From assembly GCF_002531575.1 (NCBI RefSeq), contig NZ_NWTI01000026.1:38356-102355 (forward strand): DNA of 64,000 nt. The letters run 5' to 3'. This DNA is from Bradyrhizobium sp. Y36. GTDB lineage: Bacteria > Pseudomonadota > Alphaproteobacteria > Rhizobiales > Xanthobacteraceae. The notes under the pieces are model-generated. The model made no database searches. It had not been told where the DNA came from and worked only from the letters and a program-made list of their open reading frames with translations. How positions within the stretch are numbered: the first letter of the stretch is position 1; each line of letters opens with the position of its first letter. Below, in pieces: positions 42,529-50,904 of this stretch. The position numbers were made by a program, and so were the translations under genes.

Positions 42529-43500
42529 TCAGATGTCGCCCTGTTGGGCCGTTTCTTCGTTGCGTGGATTGAGGAACGTGTCGGTGATGACGGCGACCAG
42601 GAGCACGAGGCCCTTGATGAGGTTCTGGCCGGCATAGGGGATGTTCAGGATCGTCATGCCGTTCAGCATCGTTCCGATCAGCAGCGTGCCGATGATGACG
42701 TTGACGACACCGCCGCGTCCGCCCGACAGGCCGATGCCGCCGAGCACGACGACGAGGATGACATCGTAGATCAGCGTCGAATTGAAGATGCGGGTCGGCA
42801 TGGAGTTGACGGACGCGGCCATGACGAGGCCGGCAAAGCAGCCGATCAGCGCGGCGACGACATATTGCAGCACGATGATGGGCCGCGTGGGGATGCCGGT
42901 GACGCGCGCGGCGAACGGGTTGTCGCCGATCGCGTAGATATAGGCGCCCCAGCGCGTCTTGCGCAGCAGGATGAAGACCACGACGCAGGCGATCGCGAAC
43001 ATGACGATCGAGGTGGGGATGCCGAGGATGCTGCCCTGGCCGAGCCGCTCGAACCCGGCCAAGCCCTCGCTCCATTGCACGACGTCGAGCTGGAACAGGG
43101 CGGCCTGGCCGAGACCGGCGACGAACAGGCCGGTCGCGAGCGTCGCGAACAAGGGCGGCACTTCCGCATAGGCAATCAGCCAGCCGTTGACGAGGCCGAC
43201 CGCGATCGACAGCAGGCCGGCCGCGAGCAGCGAGGCGGGCAGCGAATGTCCGTTCTGCACCATCTGCAGCACGAGGCCGCCGGGGACCGCGAGTGCCGCG
43301 ATCAGCGACAGGTCGATGCCGCGGCCGATCACGACGATCGCCATGCCAAGGCCCAGGATGCCGAGCACTGCCACGTTCTGCAGCAATGTCAGCATGTTGT
43401 CGGCGGAGAGGAAGCCGTTGAGGAAGATCGAGAAGGTCAGGAAGAGTGCCGCGAAGACCGCAAACACGATCTCCTGCTGGCTGACCCGAATGCGCTTCAT
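42529..43500 (-). CDS. ABC sugar permease (RbsC type)
   Basis: A 323-residue membrane protein with the family signature GLGMAIVVIGRGIDLSLIAALAVPGGLVLQM, and helices throughout (IVFAVFAALFLTFSIFL, LLQNVAVLGILGLGMAIVV, LIYDVILVVVLGGIGLSGGRGGV). It is first in the operon with GGGGAAGG before the ATG at 43500. With the fused permease two genes downstream, it gives a heterodimeric channel. It is divergent from the AraC-family gene across a spacer with repeated GCGCAAA half-sites. Confidence 0.92.
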   Translation of the reverse strand: MKRIRVSQQEIVFAVFAALFLTFSIFLNGFLSADNMLTLLQNVAVLGILGLGMAIVVIGRGIDLSLIAALAVPGGLVLQMVQNGHSLPASLLAAGLLSIAVGLVNGWLIAYAEVPPLFATLATGLFVAGLGQAALFQLDVVQWSEGLAGFERLGQGSILGIPTSIVMFAIACVVVFILLRKTRWGAYIYAIGDNPFAARVTGIPTRPIIVLQYVVAALIGCFAGLVMAASVNSMPTRIFNSTLIYDVILVVVLGGIGLSGGRGGVVNVIIGTLLIGTMLNGMTILNIPYAGQNLIKGLVLLVAVITDTFLNPRNEETAQQGDI

Positions 43501-43582
43501 CGCTTGCCTTCCCCGGGATCGGCATCGCGCGTGCGGGATCGCCGTCTCCGCGCGCGCTTGCCTCCCCCCGTCCCAAGTTTTG

Positions 43583-43655
43583 TTTTGCGCTTGATAGGCG
43601 AGAGAGCTCACGCTGACTTGCGTCAACGCGCAAACCTTTTGCGCTGGCGCGCAAA
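43583..43655. promoter_or_regulatory. Four GCGCAAA half-sites in alternating orientation (candidate AraC operator)
   Basis: TTTTGCGC at 43583-43590, GCGCAAA at 43628-43634, TTTTGCGC at 43637-43644 and GCGCAAA at 43649-43655. They lie in the spacer between the transporter operon and the divergent AraC-family gene, 83-161 bases upstream of the former's start codon. Paired or repeated half-sites are typical for AraC regulators. Binding is inferred, not shown. Confidence 0.5.
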
Positions 43656-43743
43656 GAGTCTTGCACCAGGCTGACAGGAACCTAAGATCGACCGGCACGC
43701 TTTTGTGCGCTGCACAGACAAACCTCGCTGCAACGGGCCGCCG

Positions 43744-44706
43744 ATGGATCTGGTGTTCACGACCGAGGAGCTGGATCCAGCCAAGCGCTTTGCTGCCTGG
43801 CAGGACGCGATCTGCGATCACTACGTCCATGTCGACGTGAACGCGGTGAGGCCGGCCGATTATCAGGGCTTTATCCGCGAGGCGCAATTTGGCCCCGTCA
43901 CGATGAGCGACGTCTTCCTGTCGGAGCAGCGCATCTCGCGGCGCGAGCGGCACATCGCCAAGCTCGACAAGGATTGTTACTACGTCCAGTTTCTGCAAGC
44001 CGGCAGCATGGACGTGCTTCAGGCCGGCCAGACCCTGGTGACCAGCCCGGGCATCGGTGCGATCTTTTCGGCTTCCGACGCTTACGATCTCGAATGCTCG
44101 AACCAATTCCGGTCGTTGTATCTGGAGATTCCGCGCAAGGAATTTTCGTCGCGCTTCGCCGAAGGCAAGATGCCGCTCGCGGCGACGATCGCGACCGGGC
44201 GGGGCCTGGGGCGGATCGCCGCCGAATTCTGCGTGCTGCTCGCCTCGGAGGCATCAAGCCTGGAGGAGACGGCGCGAGGCCGGCTCGGTCACGAGCTGAT
44301 GGACGTTCTGGCGCTTGCGCTCGACATGGGCGACAAGGACGAATTCTCGGAGGATGCCACCGCGCGGAGGGCGCGGCTGCGCTCCGTCAAGGCCTGGATC
44401 GAGGAGCACCTCACCGAGCCCGACCTGTCGCTGGAAAAGATTGCCCGGAGCAACGGCGTCTCGCTCCGGCATCTGCATTATCTGTTTCGTTCGACCGAGA
44501 TGTCGGTGTCGGAGTGGATTTTGAACCGCCGCCTGCAGCGTTGCTACGACGCGCTGATGCGCCCTGAGCTGCGCGCGCTCTCGGTGACCGAGATCGCCTA
44601 TCGGCTGGGCTTCAGCAGCTCATCGCATTTCAGCACGGTGTTCCGCAGGAAGTTCGGCCACAGCCCGTCCGAGCTGCGCCGGCGGCAGACGACGGCGATG
44701 GATTAG
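43744..44706 (+). CDS. AraC-family transcriptional regulator
   Basis: Residues 1-200 match the AraC-binding-like N-terminal domain of the AraC_binding_2 type (LDPAKRFAAWQDAICDHYVHVDV, YYVQFLQAGSMDVLQAGQTLVTSPG). The C-terminal double helix-turn-helix is clear: VKAWIEEHLTEPDLSLEKIARSNGVSLRHLHYLFR, then LSVTEIAYRLGFSSSSHFSTVFRRKFGHSPSELRR. This is the local regulator of the divergent sugar ABC operon. The ATG at 43744 gives 320 residues; the frame could extend to 43705. Confidence 0.93.
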   Translation: MDLVFTTEELDPAKRFAAWQDAICDHYVHVDVNAVRPADYQGFIREAQFGPVTMSDVFLSEQRISRRERHIAKLDKDCYYVQFLQAGSMDVLQAGQTLVTSPGIGAIFSASDAYDLECSNQFRSLYLEIPRKEFSSRFAEGKMPLAATIATGRGLGRIAAEFCVLLASEASSLEETARGRLGHELMDVLALALDMGDKDEFSEDATARRARLRSVKAWIEEHLTEPDLSLEKIARSNGVSLRHLHYLFRSTEMSVSEWILNRRLQRCYDALMRPELRALSVTEIAYRLGFSSSSHFSTVFRRKFGHSPSELRRRQTTAMD

Positions 44707-44854
44707 CAAGGCAATCGCATACGGCGTCTTGCGCGTTCCGAGCGAGCGCCTCGTCCCTCGCGACGACCGCCGAGCCTGTCACCGGGCCGGGCTTTGCGCG
44801 GACCCGGAGACGGTCTCCTCAGGCTCGGCGGCATCGTCGTCGTCGAAATGTGTG

Positions 44855-44916
44855 CCGCACATGAGGTCCTCTGCCTGAGGGCCCGCGCAAGCGGGCGTCT
44901 CGAAGGATGCGCAGCG
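44855..44916. repeat. Probable interspersed repeat fragment with GNRA hairpin
   Basis: The stretch includes CATGAGG, GTCCTC, a perfect 6-bp stem with GCAA loop (GCCCGC/GCGGGC at 44881-44896), and CGTCTCGAAGGATG. I recall very similar strings as a dispersed intergenic element in Bradyrhizobium genomes. It lies between the AraC gene and the rhodanese gene, a possible termination structure. Confidence 0.45.
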
Positions 44917-44955
44917 GGGGCGAGCTATCGTTGCGCGCCGGCTGGCCAGCGATCG

Positions 44956-45324
44956 CTATTTCTCGACCGCCCCCGTCCAGTCCTTGAAGCCGCCGAGATT
45001 GTAGACCTTGTCGTAGCCCAGATCCTTCAGCAGCTTGCCGGCCAGCGCCGAGCGGCCGCCGGACGCGCAATAGAGAATGACGCTCTTGCTCTTGTCGAAC
45101 GCCTTGTCGTGGGACGGCAATTCAGGATCCGCACGAAACTCCAGCATCCCGCGCGAGACGTTCACGGCGCCTTCGATCTTGCCGCTGGCCGCGACCTCGG
45201 GGGCGTCGCGCACGTCGACGACCAGCGTGTTGCCGTTTTTGATCATCTCGGCGGCCTGTTCCGACGTGATCTTGGGGACGGCCGCGTTGGCGGCTTCGAG
45301 CATTTGCTTGACGCTGGTTGGCAT
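44956..45324 (-). CDS. Rhodanese-like domain protein, 122 aa
   Basis: A single rhodanese domain: LVVDVRDAPEVAASGKIEGAVNVSRGMLEF, then the active loop LYCASGGRSA with catalytic Cys86, then LLKDLGYDKVYNLGGFKDW. Such proteins carry sulfur as a Cys persulfide. There is no signal peptide and no partner gene next door. Start ATG at 45324. Confidence 0.92.
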   Translation of the reverse strand: MPTSVKQMLEAANAAVPKITSEQAAEMIKNGNTLVVDVRDAPEVAASGKIEGAVNVSRGMLEFRADPELPSHDKAFDKSKSVILYCASGGRSALAGKLLKDLGYDKVYNLGGFKDWTGAVEK

Positions 45325-45431
45325 GGCTTTTCTCCGTGACTGCTTCCGGCGGAGGATAACATATCGGCCGTGCCGGGCGTCATCCTATCGGAGGAAGCTT
45401 CGCATGCGAAATGATTGATCTTGCCGAGCCC

Positions 45432-46550
45432 TCAGGGCTTGAGCCGCGACATGCAGAGCTTCTTGTCCTGCTCCTTCCGCTGGAATCCGTAGTTGATGCA
45501 GGCCCGGTCCTCCTCCGGCGTATGCTTGGCGATCTCCAGATAGATGCGGGACGGCTTGCCCTCGCCGTAATAGAGGTCTCCCGAGACGTTGACCGCCCCG
45601 TCGCCGACGAACTGGTGCCGATAGAACTCGCCGTCCTCCTTCACTGACCCGAAGCAGCCGCGGACGAGATTGAGCAGCCGGTCCGTGCGCTGCTCGAGCT
45701 CGCGGCGGTTGGTCTTGTCGTATCGCCAGTCGCAGGCGTAGGTCGGCACGATGCGAAGCGTGATGTCCTTGTCGGTGCCGACCTTGATGGCGCACTCGGC
45801 TCGCGCGGCGAGAAAGTCCTGCGAGACCGTGATCGGGGTGGCGTATTCGTCGATCGCCGCGATGTCGCTGATCTTGACGCCCTTGCTGCCGAGCGTGCCC
45901 GGTTCGATGAACCACTTCTCCTTCTTTTCCTTCGTGATGGCGGCGAACAGGTTCGGCGCATGGCCGGTCACGGCGCGAATCTGATCGCAGAACGGGGCGC
46001 TCTTCTGGCTGGCATCGACGGTCTTGACGGCCGGGGTGGACTTCTCCTCCTTGGCGAGCTTGTCGGCCTGGATCTCCTTCAGCTGCTTGACCATCTGGGC
46101 CAGATATTCGAGATCGGCCTTCGCACAGGCCTTGGCCTTGCGCTCCTGGCCCTCCTTCAGCCAGCCGGCGTACATCTTGTCGACCGGGCCCTTCTGGCAG
46201 CCGGCCTCGATCAGCTTGGTCTGCTCGGTGTAGTAGGACTGCTGGTCCTTCAGATTGTTGTCGGCGTCGATGCAGTTGAGCGCGTCGTCGCGCTGCTTGG
46301 TGAGGCGGTTGTACGCGTCGCGATCGATCTCGTTCCTGTCGTACTTCTCCCTGATCGGCGCCATGGTCGCGTATTTCAGGTCCTCGATGGCCGCGCGCTC
46401 GCGCGCATTGAGATTGAGGGCGGCCTTCTGCTCGGCGTCCAGGCGGTTTTCGACGCTGAAGTCCGGCGGGCAACGCTTGGCGTCGCGCGCCGCGGCCGGG
46501 GCGAGATGGGCGGCAAGGGCGAGGACGAGGCAGAGGACGCGGGCACGCAT
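45432..46550 (-). CDS. Secreted hypothetical protein, 372 aa
   Basis: A signal peptide (MRARVLCLVLALAAHLAPAAA) precedes a Lys/Glu/Gln-rich alpha-helical region (about 22-190, with a coiled-coil character and several Cys). A beta-richer C-terminal domain follows (FIEPGTLGSKGVKISDIAAIDEYATPITVSQDF ... GEGKPSRIYLEIAKHTPEED). I know no family for it. It lies 107 bases downstream of the rhodanese gene start region on the same strand. Confidence 0.8.
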   Translation of the reverse strand: MRARVLCLVLALAAHLAPAAARDAKRCPPDFSVENRLDAEQKAALNLNARERAAIEDLKYATMAPIREKYDRNEIDRDAYNRLTKQRDDALNCIDADNNLKDQQSYYTEQTKLIEAGCQKGPVDKMYAGWLKEGQERKAKACAKADLEYLAQMVKQLKEIQADKLAKEEKSTPAVKTVDASQKSAPFCDQIRAVTGHAPNLFAAITKEKKEKWFIEPGTLGSKGVKISDIAAIDEYATPITVSQDFLAARAECAIKVGTDKDITLRIVPTYACDWRYDKTNRRELEQRTDRLLNLVRGCFGSVKEDGEFYRHQFVGDGAVNVSGDLYYGEGKPSRIYLEIAKHTPEEDRACINYGFQRKEQDKKLCMSRLKP

Positions 46551-46871
46551 GCAAATGTCCTTGGTTGAGGCAATGCGGCCAGAATAGCGGGGCCGTTTGG
46601 ACGGACAAGGTGAGGTGAGGCGCAAGGGGGACTGCCGCGATGGTTCGTTCGCTCGCGAGCACCACCCCTCGGCCACCGGGGGGCAATCTCGTTTCGCAGC
46701 TGACGTGACGCTTGCGGGGCCCGCGAGGTGGCGGGCAATATATCACGCCGAAGCGAGCGTTGAATGACCCCTTTGGGTCATGTTGGTTACGGCCGCCGTC
46801 AATGAATGATACTGACGCGACCTGTCCCGTAGCGCGCTCAAATTGCCCGCAATTCGCGGCAGGAGATGACG
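46551..46871. promoter_or_regulatory. Divergent spacer between secreted protein and the 46872 gene
   Basis: About 320 bases. AGGAG at 46861-46865 is the ribosome-binding site of the gene starting at 46872. A string near 46760-46800 includes short AT-rich patches that may belong to a promoter. No other feature identified. Confidence 0.35.
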
Positions 46872-47234
46872 ATGACTTGCGCCATATCGACCGGTCGGCC
46901 CTGCAAGCATTGTCGTCCGCCCGCAGAGATCGAGCCGCTCGGCTTCCAGGCCGACTTTACCGCGGCCGAGCATGAACTGATCCTGCGCGGCTTCCAGCCG
47001 GAGGAGATGGAGCAGAAGTGGTCCGTCTGCTGCGACGGCGACTGGGTGTATTTCTGCCGGAGCTGGACCAGGTTCATGATATTTGCGCTTCGCCTGGAAC
47101 GAACGGCATCCGGTGCGCGCGTTGCCGATTCCCTGGTCAGCAGGGATCCCAACCAGTATCGCTCGACGGACCTCGATCACGATCGCCGACTTGTCCGCGA
47201 GCTCATCGACGGATGGTTGCTTTCTCCCGATTGA
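46872..47234 (+). CDS. Hypothetical protein with conserved Trp/Cys core, 120 aa
   Basis: The core, LILRGFQPEEMEQKWSVCCDGDWVYFCRSWTRFMIFALRLE, has the look of a small conserved domain; I recall close relatives as uncharacterised Rhizobiales proteins (G-F-x-P-x-x-M-E-x-K-W and W-x-x-F-x-R-S-W-T). The ATG at 46872 has AGGAG 6 bases upstream and is preferred over an ATG directly abutting it at 46866. Function unknown. Confidence 0.7.
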   Translation: MTCAISTGRPCKHCRPPAEIEPLGFQADFTAAEHELILRGFQPEEMEQKWSVCCDGDWVYFCRSWTRFMIFALRLERTASGARVADSLVSRDPNQYRSTDLDHDRRLVRELIDGWLLSPD

Positions 47235-47301
47235 TGCCGCTTGCAGTCTTCCAGCCCTCGGCTTTCTTGCGCGTAAGGTGGCAGCGGTCATCAGCGTAAG
47301 G

Positions 47302-47430
47302 TCAGCGCACGCCGGTGCCTTTGCAGCGCTGGCACTTCAGCACCTTGTCGCCTTTCTTGACCAGGCCTTTGCCCTCACAATTCTTGCATTTCTGCTTCTT
47401 CTTGATGTTCGGGCCTTTTTCACTGGTCAT
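47302..47430 (-). CDS. 42-aa DnaJ-type zinc-finger protein
   Basis: The whole product is little more than two C-x-x-C-x-G-x-G modules, CKNCEGKG and CQRCKGTG, which is the zinc-binding repeat of DnaJ. An AGGAGA ribosome-binding site precedes the ATG at 47430. It lacks a J domain, so it is a free zinc-finger. It is convergent with the gene before it. Short proteins of this kind occur in other proteobacteria; function unknown. Confidence 0.75.
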   Translation of the reverse strand: MTSEKGPNIKKKQKCKNCEGKGLVKKGDKVLKCQRCKGTGVR

Positions 47431-47600
47431 GACATTCTCCTGCCGCCAGACGGCGGCCCCGTGGGGGTGCTCGGCGAAGGGGCGGAGCGATGCGACATGA
47501 ATCCTACACTTGCGCTGCCTTTTTCTCCACAAGCCATGTCGGAACCCCGGCCGGCCGTTCGTCTTGACTCAAAGTCGCCTCGAACCGGAGTTCCGCGTAA

Positions 47601-48554
47601 ATGGCCCCCCGCGCCAACTGGAAAGGCTTCCTGAGACTGTCCCTCGTCACCTGTCCGGTGGCGCTCTATCCGGCCACATCCGAGAGCGAGAAGATCTCGT
47701 TCAACCAGCTCAACCGGCAGACCGGGCACCGCGTCAAATACGTGAAGGTGGACGCCGAGACCGGCGACGAGGTGCCGAACGAGGACATCGTCAAGGGCTA
47801 CGAGCTCGAGAAGGGCCAGTACATCGAGGTGTCCAAGGAGGAGCTCGAGGAGATCGCGCTGGAGTCAACGCGCACCATCGAGATCGACGAGTTCGTCGCC
47901 AGGTCGGACATCGACCCGCGCTACCTGATCCGCCCCTACTACATCCGGCCCGACGGCAAGGTCGGGCATGACGCCTTCGCGGTGATCCGCGAGACCATCC
48001 GCGAGATGGACAAGGTCGCGATCGGGCGCGTGGTGCTGACCAACCGCGAGCACATCATCGCGCTGGAGCCGATGGACAGGGGCCTCGTCGGCACCCTGTT
48101 GCGCTACCCCTACGAGGTGCGCAGCGAGCAGGACTATTTCGACGACATCCAGGACGTGAAGGTCACCAAGGACATGCTCGACCTCGCCAGGCACATCGTC
48201 AACCAGAAGGCCGGGCGCTTCACACCCGAAAAGTTCGAGGACCATTACGAGACCGCGCTGATCGAGCTGATCAACGAAAAGCGCGCCGGCAAGGTCATTC
48301 GGCCGAAGGAGCGGCCGAAGGGCGAGAACGTCGTCGACCTCATGGAGGCGCTGCGCCGCAGCGTCGGCAAGGCAGCTGGGAAGTCAGCCGGGACGGAGGC
48401 CGCGCCCGCGAAGGCGGCCAAGCCCGCCAGGAAGCCGAAGAAGGCCGCGGCGGGCCAGAAGGAGATGCTGATGCCGATCGCGGGCAGGAAGGCGGCCGCA
48501 AAGGAGACGTCCGCGAAGAAGCCGGCCTCAGGGGCGCGGCGCAAATCGGCATGA
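47601..48554 (+). CDS. ku: Ku protein (non-homologous end joining)
   Basis: The 317-residue protein has the bacterial Ku core: RANWKGFLRLSLVTCPVALYPATSESEKISFNQLN, GYELEKGQYIEVSKEELEEI, GKVGHDAFAVIRETIREMDKVAIGRVVLTNREHI and AGRFTPEKFEDHYETALIELI. The C-terminal 60 residues are an Ala/Lys-rich tail (AKPARKPKKAAAGQ), as in many rhizobial Ku proteins. Ku dimers bind DNA ends and recruit LigD; no ligD is in this window. Its stop overlaps the next start as ATGA, so the two are translationally coupled. Confidence 0.95.
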   Translation: MAPRANWKGFLRLSLVTCPVALYPATSESEKISFNQLNRQTGHRVKYVKVDAETGDEVPNEDIVKGYELEKGQYIEVSKEELEEIALESTRTIEIDEFVARSDIDPRYLIRPYYIRPDGKVGHDAFAVIRETIREMDKVAIGRVVLTNREHIIALEPMDRGLVGTLLRYPYEVRSEQDYFDDIQDVKVTKDMLDLARHIVNQKAGRFTPEKFEDHYETALIELINEKRAGKVIRPKERPKGENVVDLMEALRRSVGKAAGKSAGTEAAPAKAAKPARKPKKAAAGQKEMLMPIAGRKAAAKETSAKKPASGARRKSA

Positions 48555-48877
48555 AATATCCGGTGACGCCGGACGGACGCTACTTCGTCGTCCGCGGTCG
48601 CCTGTGGCGGATGGCCAATCCGCATCTAAGCGAGCGGGAAAGGTCGGAGCTGGTCAAGCGCCTGATGACGGCGCGGCGCGCCGTCCGCGACGCCAAGGCG
48701 GCGGCCGATGCCGAGTCCGAAGCGGCGGCCCATCGCGCTGTCGACGACGCGAAGCGCGCGCTCGGCGAGCGCGGCCCGGTCTGGTGGCCGGACGGCGCTC
48801 CCGACCTCAACCGGCACATGGCGAAAAACACGCCCTACGCCGAATGGTATGCCGAAGTGCAGCGGCGGAGAGACTAG
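48551..48877 (+). CDS. Ku-associated small protein, 108 aa
   Basis: Starts MKYPVTPDGRYFVVRGRLWRMANPHLSERERSELVKRLM and ends with PDLNRHMAKNTPYAEWYAEV. The ATG overlaps the ku stop (ATGA). The pattern P-D-G-R-Y-x-V-x-x-G-R-L-W-R-x-x-x-P-x-L is familiar from uncharacterised rhizobial proteins often beside ku or ligase genes. A DNA-repair link is inferred from the coupling only. The product is helical and basic in its middle part. Confidence 0.8.
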   Translation: MKYPVTPDGRYFVVRGRLWRMANPHLSERERSELVKRLMTARRAVRDAKAAADAESEAAAHRAVDDAKRALGERGPVWWPDGAPDLNRHMAKNTPYAEWYAEVQRRRD

Positions 48878-49368
48878 CCATCGAACGGGAGCCGGCGGTC
48901 CTGCCTCCACGGACCATTGAGGTACTCCCAGACCAGCAGCCCGCCAACGGCCCCTGCGCGCGGCACGAATTCCGCGTGAAGCTCGTCGTAAAGACCGCGC
49001 GCTGCAGCGGCCGCGACCTTGTTCTGGATCGTGACATGCGGCCGCCAGCCCTGGCTGTCCTGCCGGGACAGCTCGCCGCCCATCGCGGTCTGCAGCGCAG
49101 TCCGCAATCGCGCAAGTTCAGGGCAGGTGATTTCGATGGCGACACCGAAGCCGAGCAGGCGAACGCCAGTGTATCGCATCGGCACCGGAGCTGCAGGCAG
49201 GGTGACATCGGCCAGCCGGCTCGTCTGCGCCGGCGAGAGGCGATGAAACAGCGTGAGATGCGCCGGCAGCAAATTGCGCTCCCGCGGGAAATGCGCGCGG
49301 CGCAGCCCGTCCAGCCAATCAAAACTGGCGGGGTCCAACTCAGCTGTCAGAATGAACGTCCGGTCCAT
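48874..49368 (-). CDS. 2'-5' RNA ligase/2H phosphoesterase family protein
   Basis: Two H-x-T/S motifs are visible: HLTLF at His37-Thr39 and HVTIQ at His111-Thr113, about 72 residues apart. This is the 2H superfamily spacing, in a protein of 164 residues. Members act on cyclic phosphodiesters or RNA ends. It overlaps the previous gene by 4 bases in a convergent arrangement. The ATG at 49368 is used; earlier frame (to 49626) is antisense noise. Confidence 0.85.
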   Translation of the reverse strand: MDRTFILTAELDPASFDWLDGLRRAHFPRERNLLPAHLTLFHRLSPAQTSRLADVTLPAAPVPMRYTGVRLLGFGVAIEITCPELARLRTALQTAMGGELSRQDSQGWRPHVTIQNKVAAAAARGLYDELHAEFVPRAGAVGGLLVWEYLNGPWRQDRRLPFDG

Positions 49369-49399
49369 GCGAACACCGGATATCGCGTTCGATGCCGCT

Positions 49400-49669
49400 T
49401 CAGCAATCTCCGGCCGGGCATTCCGGACAATTGTCTCCGATGGAATCGAGCACGTCGCGCATCTCCGCGATCGCTTCGTCCGGAGATACGCCAGCCGGAG
49501 GAACCTCGCGGGCGCGATCGATGGCACGTGCGCGGGCGTGCGGGTCGGCCCGGTCCTTTGCCCAGCCATGCTCTTCGCACTCGTGGATGGCGCCGGCCTC
49601 CTGCAGCACGTTGAGCGCCCATCCACGCAGCGTGCGGATCTCCGGCCGTCTCTCCTTCGTCATCAGCAT
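49400..49669 (-). CDS. Conserved-type small protein, 89 aa
   Basis: MLMTKERRPEIRTLRGWALNVLQEAGAIHECEEHGWAKDRADPHAR and a C-terminal PPAGVSPDEAIAEMRDVLDSIGDNCPEC. The Trp/Asp/His-rich core with A-I-H-E-C-E-E-H-G-W is shared with uncharacterised Rhizobiales proteins. AAGGAG is 8 bases before the ATG at 49669. It lies just upstream of the 2H gene on the same strand (31 bases), so the pair is probably co-transcribed. Confidence 0.75.
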   Translation of the reverse strand: MLMTKERRPEIRTLRGWALNVLQEAGAIHECEEHGWAKDRADPHARARAIDRAREVPPAGVSPDEAIAEMRDVLDSIGDNCPECPAGDC

Positions 49670-50005
49670 CGAGATTGCTCCTTAGCCTGGACGAATCCGC
49701 CCCGCCCCTGCTTGTTCCCGCCGCTTAGCACGGGTCAGGGATTCCCAAACGGCAGAGCCGGGCCTGTCTACATATTCCCTAGGGCTGTGGAGAATGCGCG
49801 TGAAATGGTCGTCTCGAAGGACGAGGCGTCCACTCAGGTCTCGCAAAGCGCGAATGCAAATGGTCTGTCTGGAGAAGTGGATAGGATGTGATCTCAGCGC
49901 CGGCTTGGTCCGATGTTTCGGCGCTGGGGCACTTTCACCACCTTTTTCAACCGTCACCGGCGAGCACCGGGGAAGCCGGGCAATGCCGTGAGCAGGATCC
50001 GGTTG
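49670..50005. other. Intergenic region, no certain gene
   Basis: About 335 bases. A short plus-strand stretch at 49809-49890 translates as VVSKDEASTQVSQSANANGL then SGEVDRM, faintly like the C-terminal tail of a chemotaxis receptor, but it is too short to call. No other structure seen. Confidence 0.3.
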
Positions 50006-50359
50006 TTACGCCGATAGATCGACGAGACTGCCGGTTTTTTGGCCCTGCTTTTCGAGCTGCTTTTCAATTGCATCTCTGATCTTCTCCTCGACAGCTTTTC
50101 GCTGGTCCGGAGACATTCTGGCGAGGTCGTCCTCAGTGAGATTCATACTCTTCAAAATGCCGGCCCGCATACGGTCGAAGGGAGTCATCTTGGCGTACTT
50201 CAGGAAGTCCGCCTCTACGCTGCTCTCGTTCGATGCGCTGTCCGCGTTCGCTTGCGCGATCCCGCCATCGCTCGACGCCGGCGTCTTCGTGCCGCTGGTG
50301 GATGAAGCGGCCTTGGCAGGCTGGTAGCCGAGGATTGATGTTCCGGTCGCGACTTGCAT
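50006..50359 (-). CDS. Small hypothetical protein, 117 aa
   Basis: An N-terminal Ser/Ala/Thr-rich disordered part (first 45 residues) precedes a helical part: EADFLKYAKMTPFDRMRAGILKSMNLTEDDLARMSPDQRKAVEEKIRDAIEKQLEKQ. The strings M-T-P-x-x-R-M-R-A-x-x-L-x-x-x-x-L-T-E-D-D and M-S-P-x-x-R-x-x-x-E-x-x-I look conserved. No signal peptide. Function unknown. Confidence 0.68.
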   Translation of the reverse strand: MQVATGTSILGYQPAKAASSTSGTKTPASSDGGIAQANADSASNESSVEADFLKYAKMTPFDRMRAGILKSMNLTEDDLARMSPDQRKAVEEKIRDAIEKQLEKQGQKTGSLVDLSA

Positions 50360-50714
50360 GTTCGGTCCTCAAGACGATCCCCGATAAGCAACGTGCGTGC
50401 CAAAGCGTTTCCCATGATTTCTCGATGCTTCCGGTTTGGGTTGTCCTCACTGGGGTGAAAAAATTACCGATGTCCCCTCGCGGTGCAGGCAAAGTTTGCC
50501 CGGTTTGTTTCGCTGTTCGCGGGGTGGTGTCCGAGCCTTCGAGCCCGTGAATCAAGTGCACCATCACCCATATGCGTCGAGCCGCGCGACTGCGCGATAC
50601 CGGTTGAGCTTGACCCCGTCACGCCTTGCGCCACATCGATCACGTGACGGTCCGATCCTACGATGATCACCACGGTATAGGTCTTTTGCGCACTGCCCTG
50701 ATCGGTCGGCGTGA

Positions 50715-50795
50715 TTACGGTGGCAGTGCATTTAATTCTCGCCTTCCGTCCCGGTCAGAAGCGATGGGCGGCGATTTAGTGCACTGTCACCGTAA
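50715..50795. repeat. Inverted repeat, 16-bp arms with 49-base loop
   Basis: TTACGGTGGCAGTGCA (50715-50730) and TGCACTGTCACCGTAA (50780-50795) are reverse complements with one mismatch. They flank a 49-base spacer without coding sense. It lies in the decayed stretch between the 50006 gene and the tRNA-like segment. Confidence 0.6.
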
Positions 50796-50904
50796 CGAAG
50801 GTTGAGGCGCAGTCCGGTGGCGCGGCGTCTAAGGCGATTGGCGGTTGTTGCTATTTGCCGCGGTGGGTCCAGGAGAATTCGCAACAAAGGCTGGCGGAGG
50901 CTTG

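Noticed and set aside
43501..44106. Upstream extension of the first ABC permease
   Set aside because: It would read through the divergent promoter and into the AraC-family gene; the ATG at 43500 has a strong ribosome-binding site.
49794..49991. 65-codon plus-strand frame, and a nearby stretch resembling a chemotaxis receptor tail
   Set aside because: Resemblance covers only about 20 residues and there is no start, domain or context; chance is likely.
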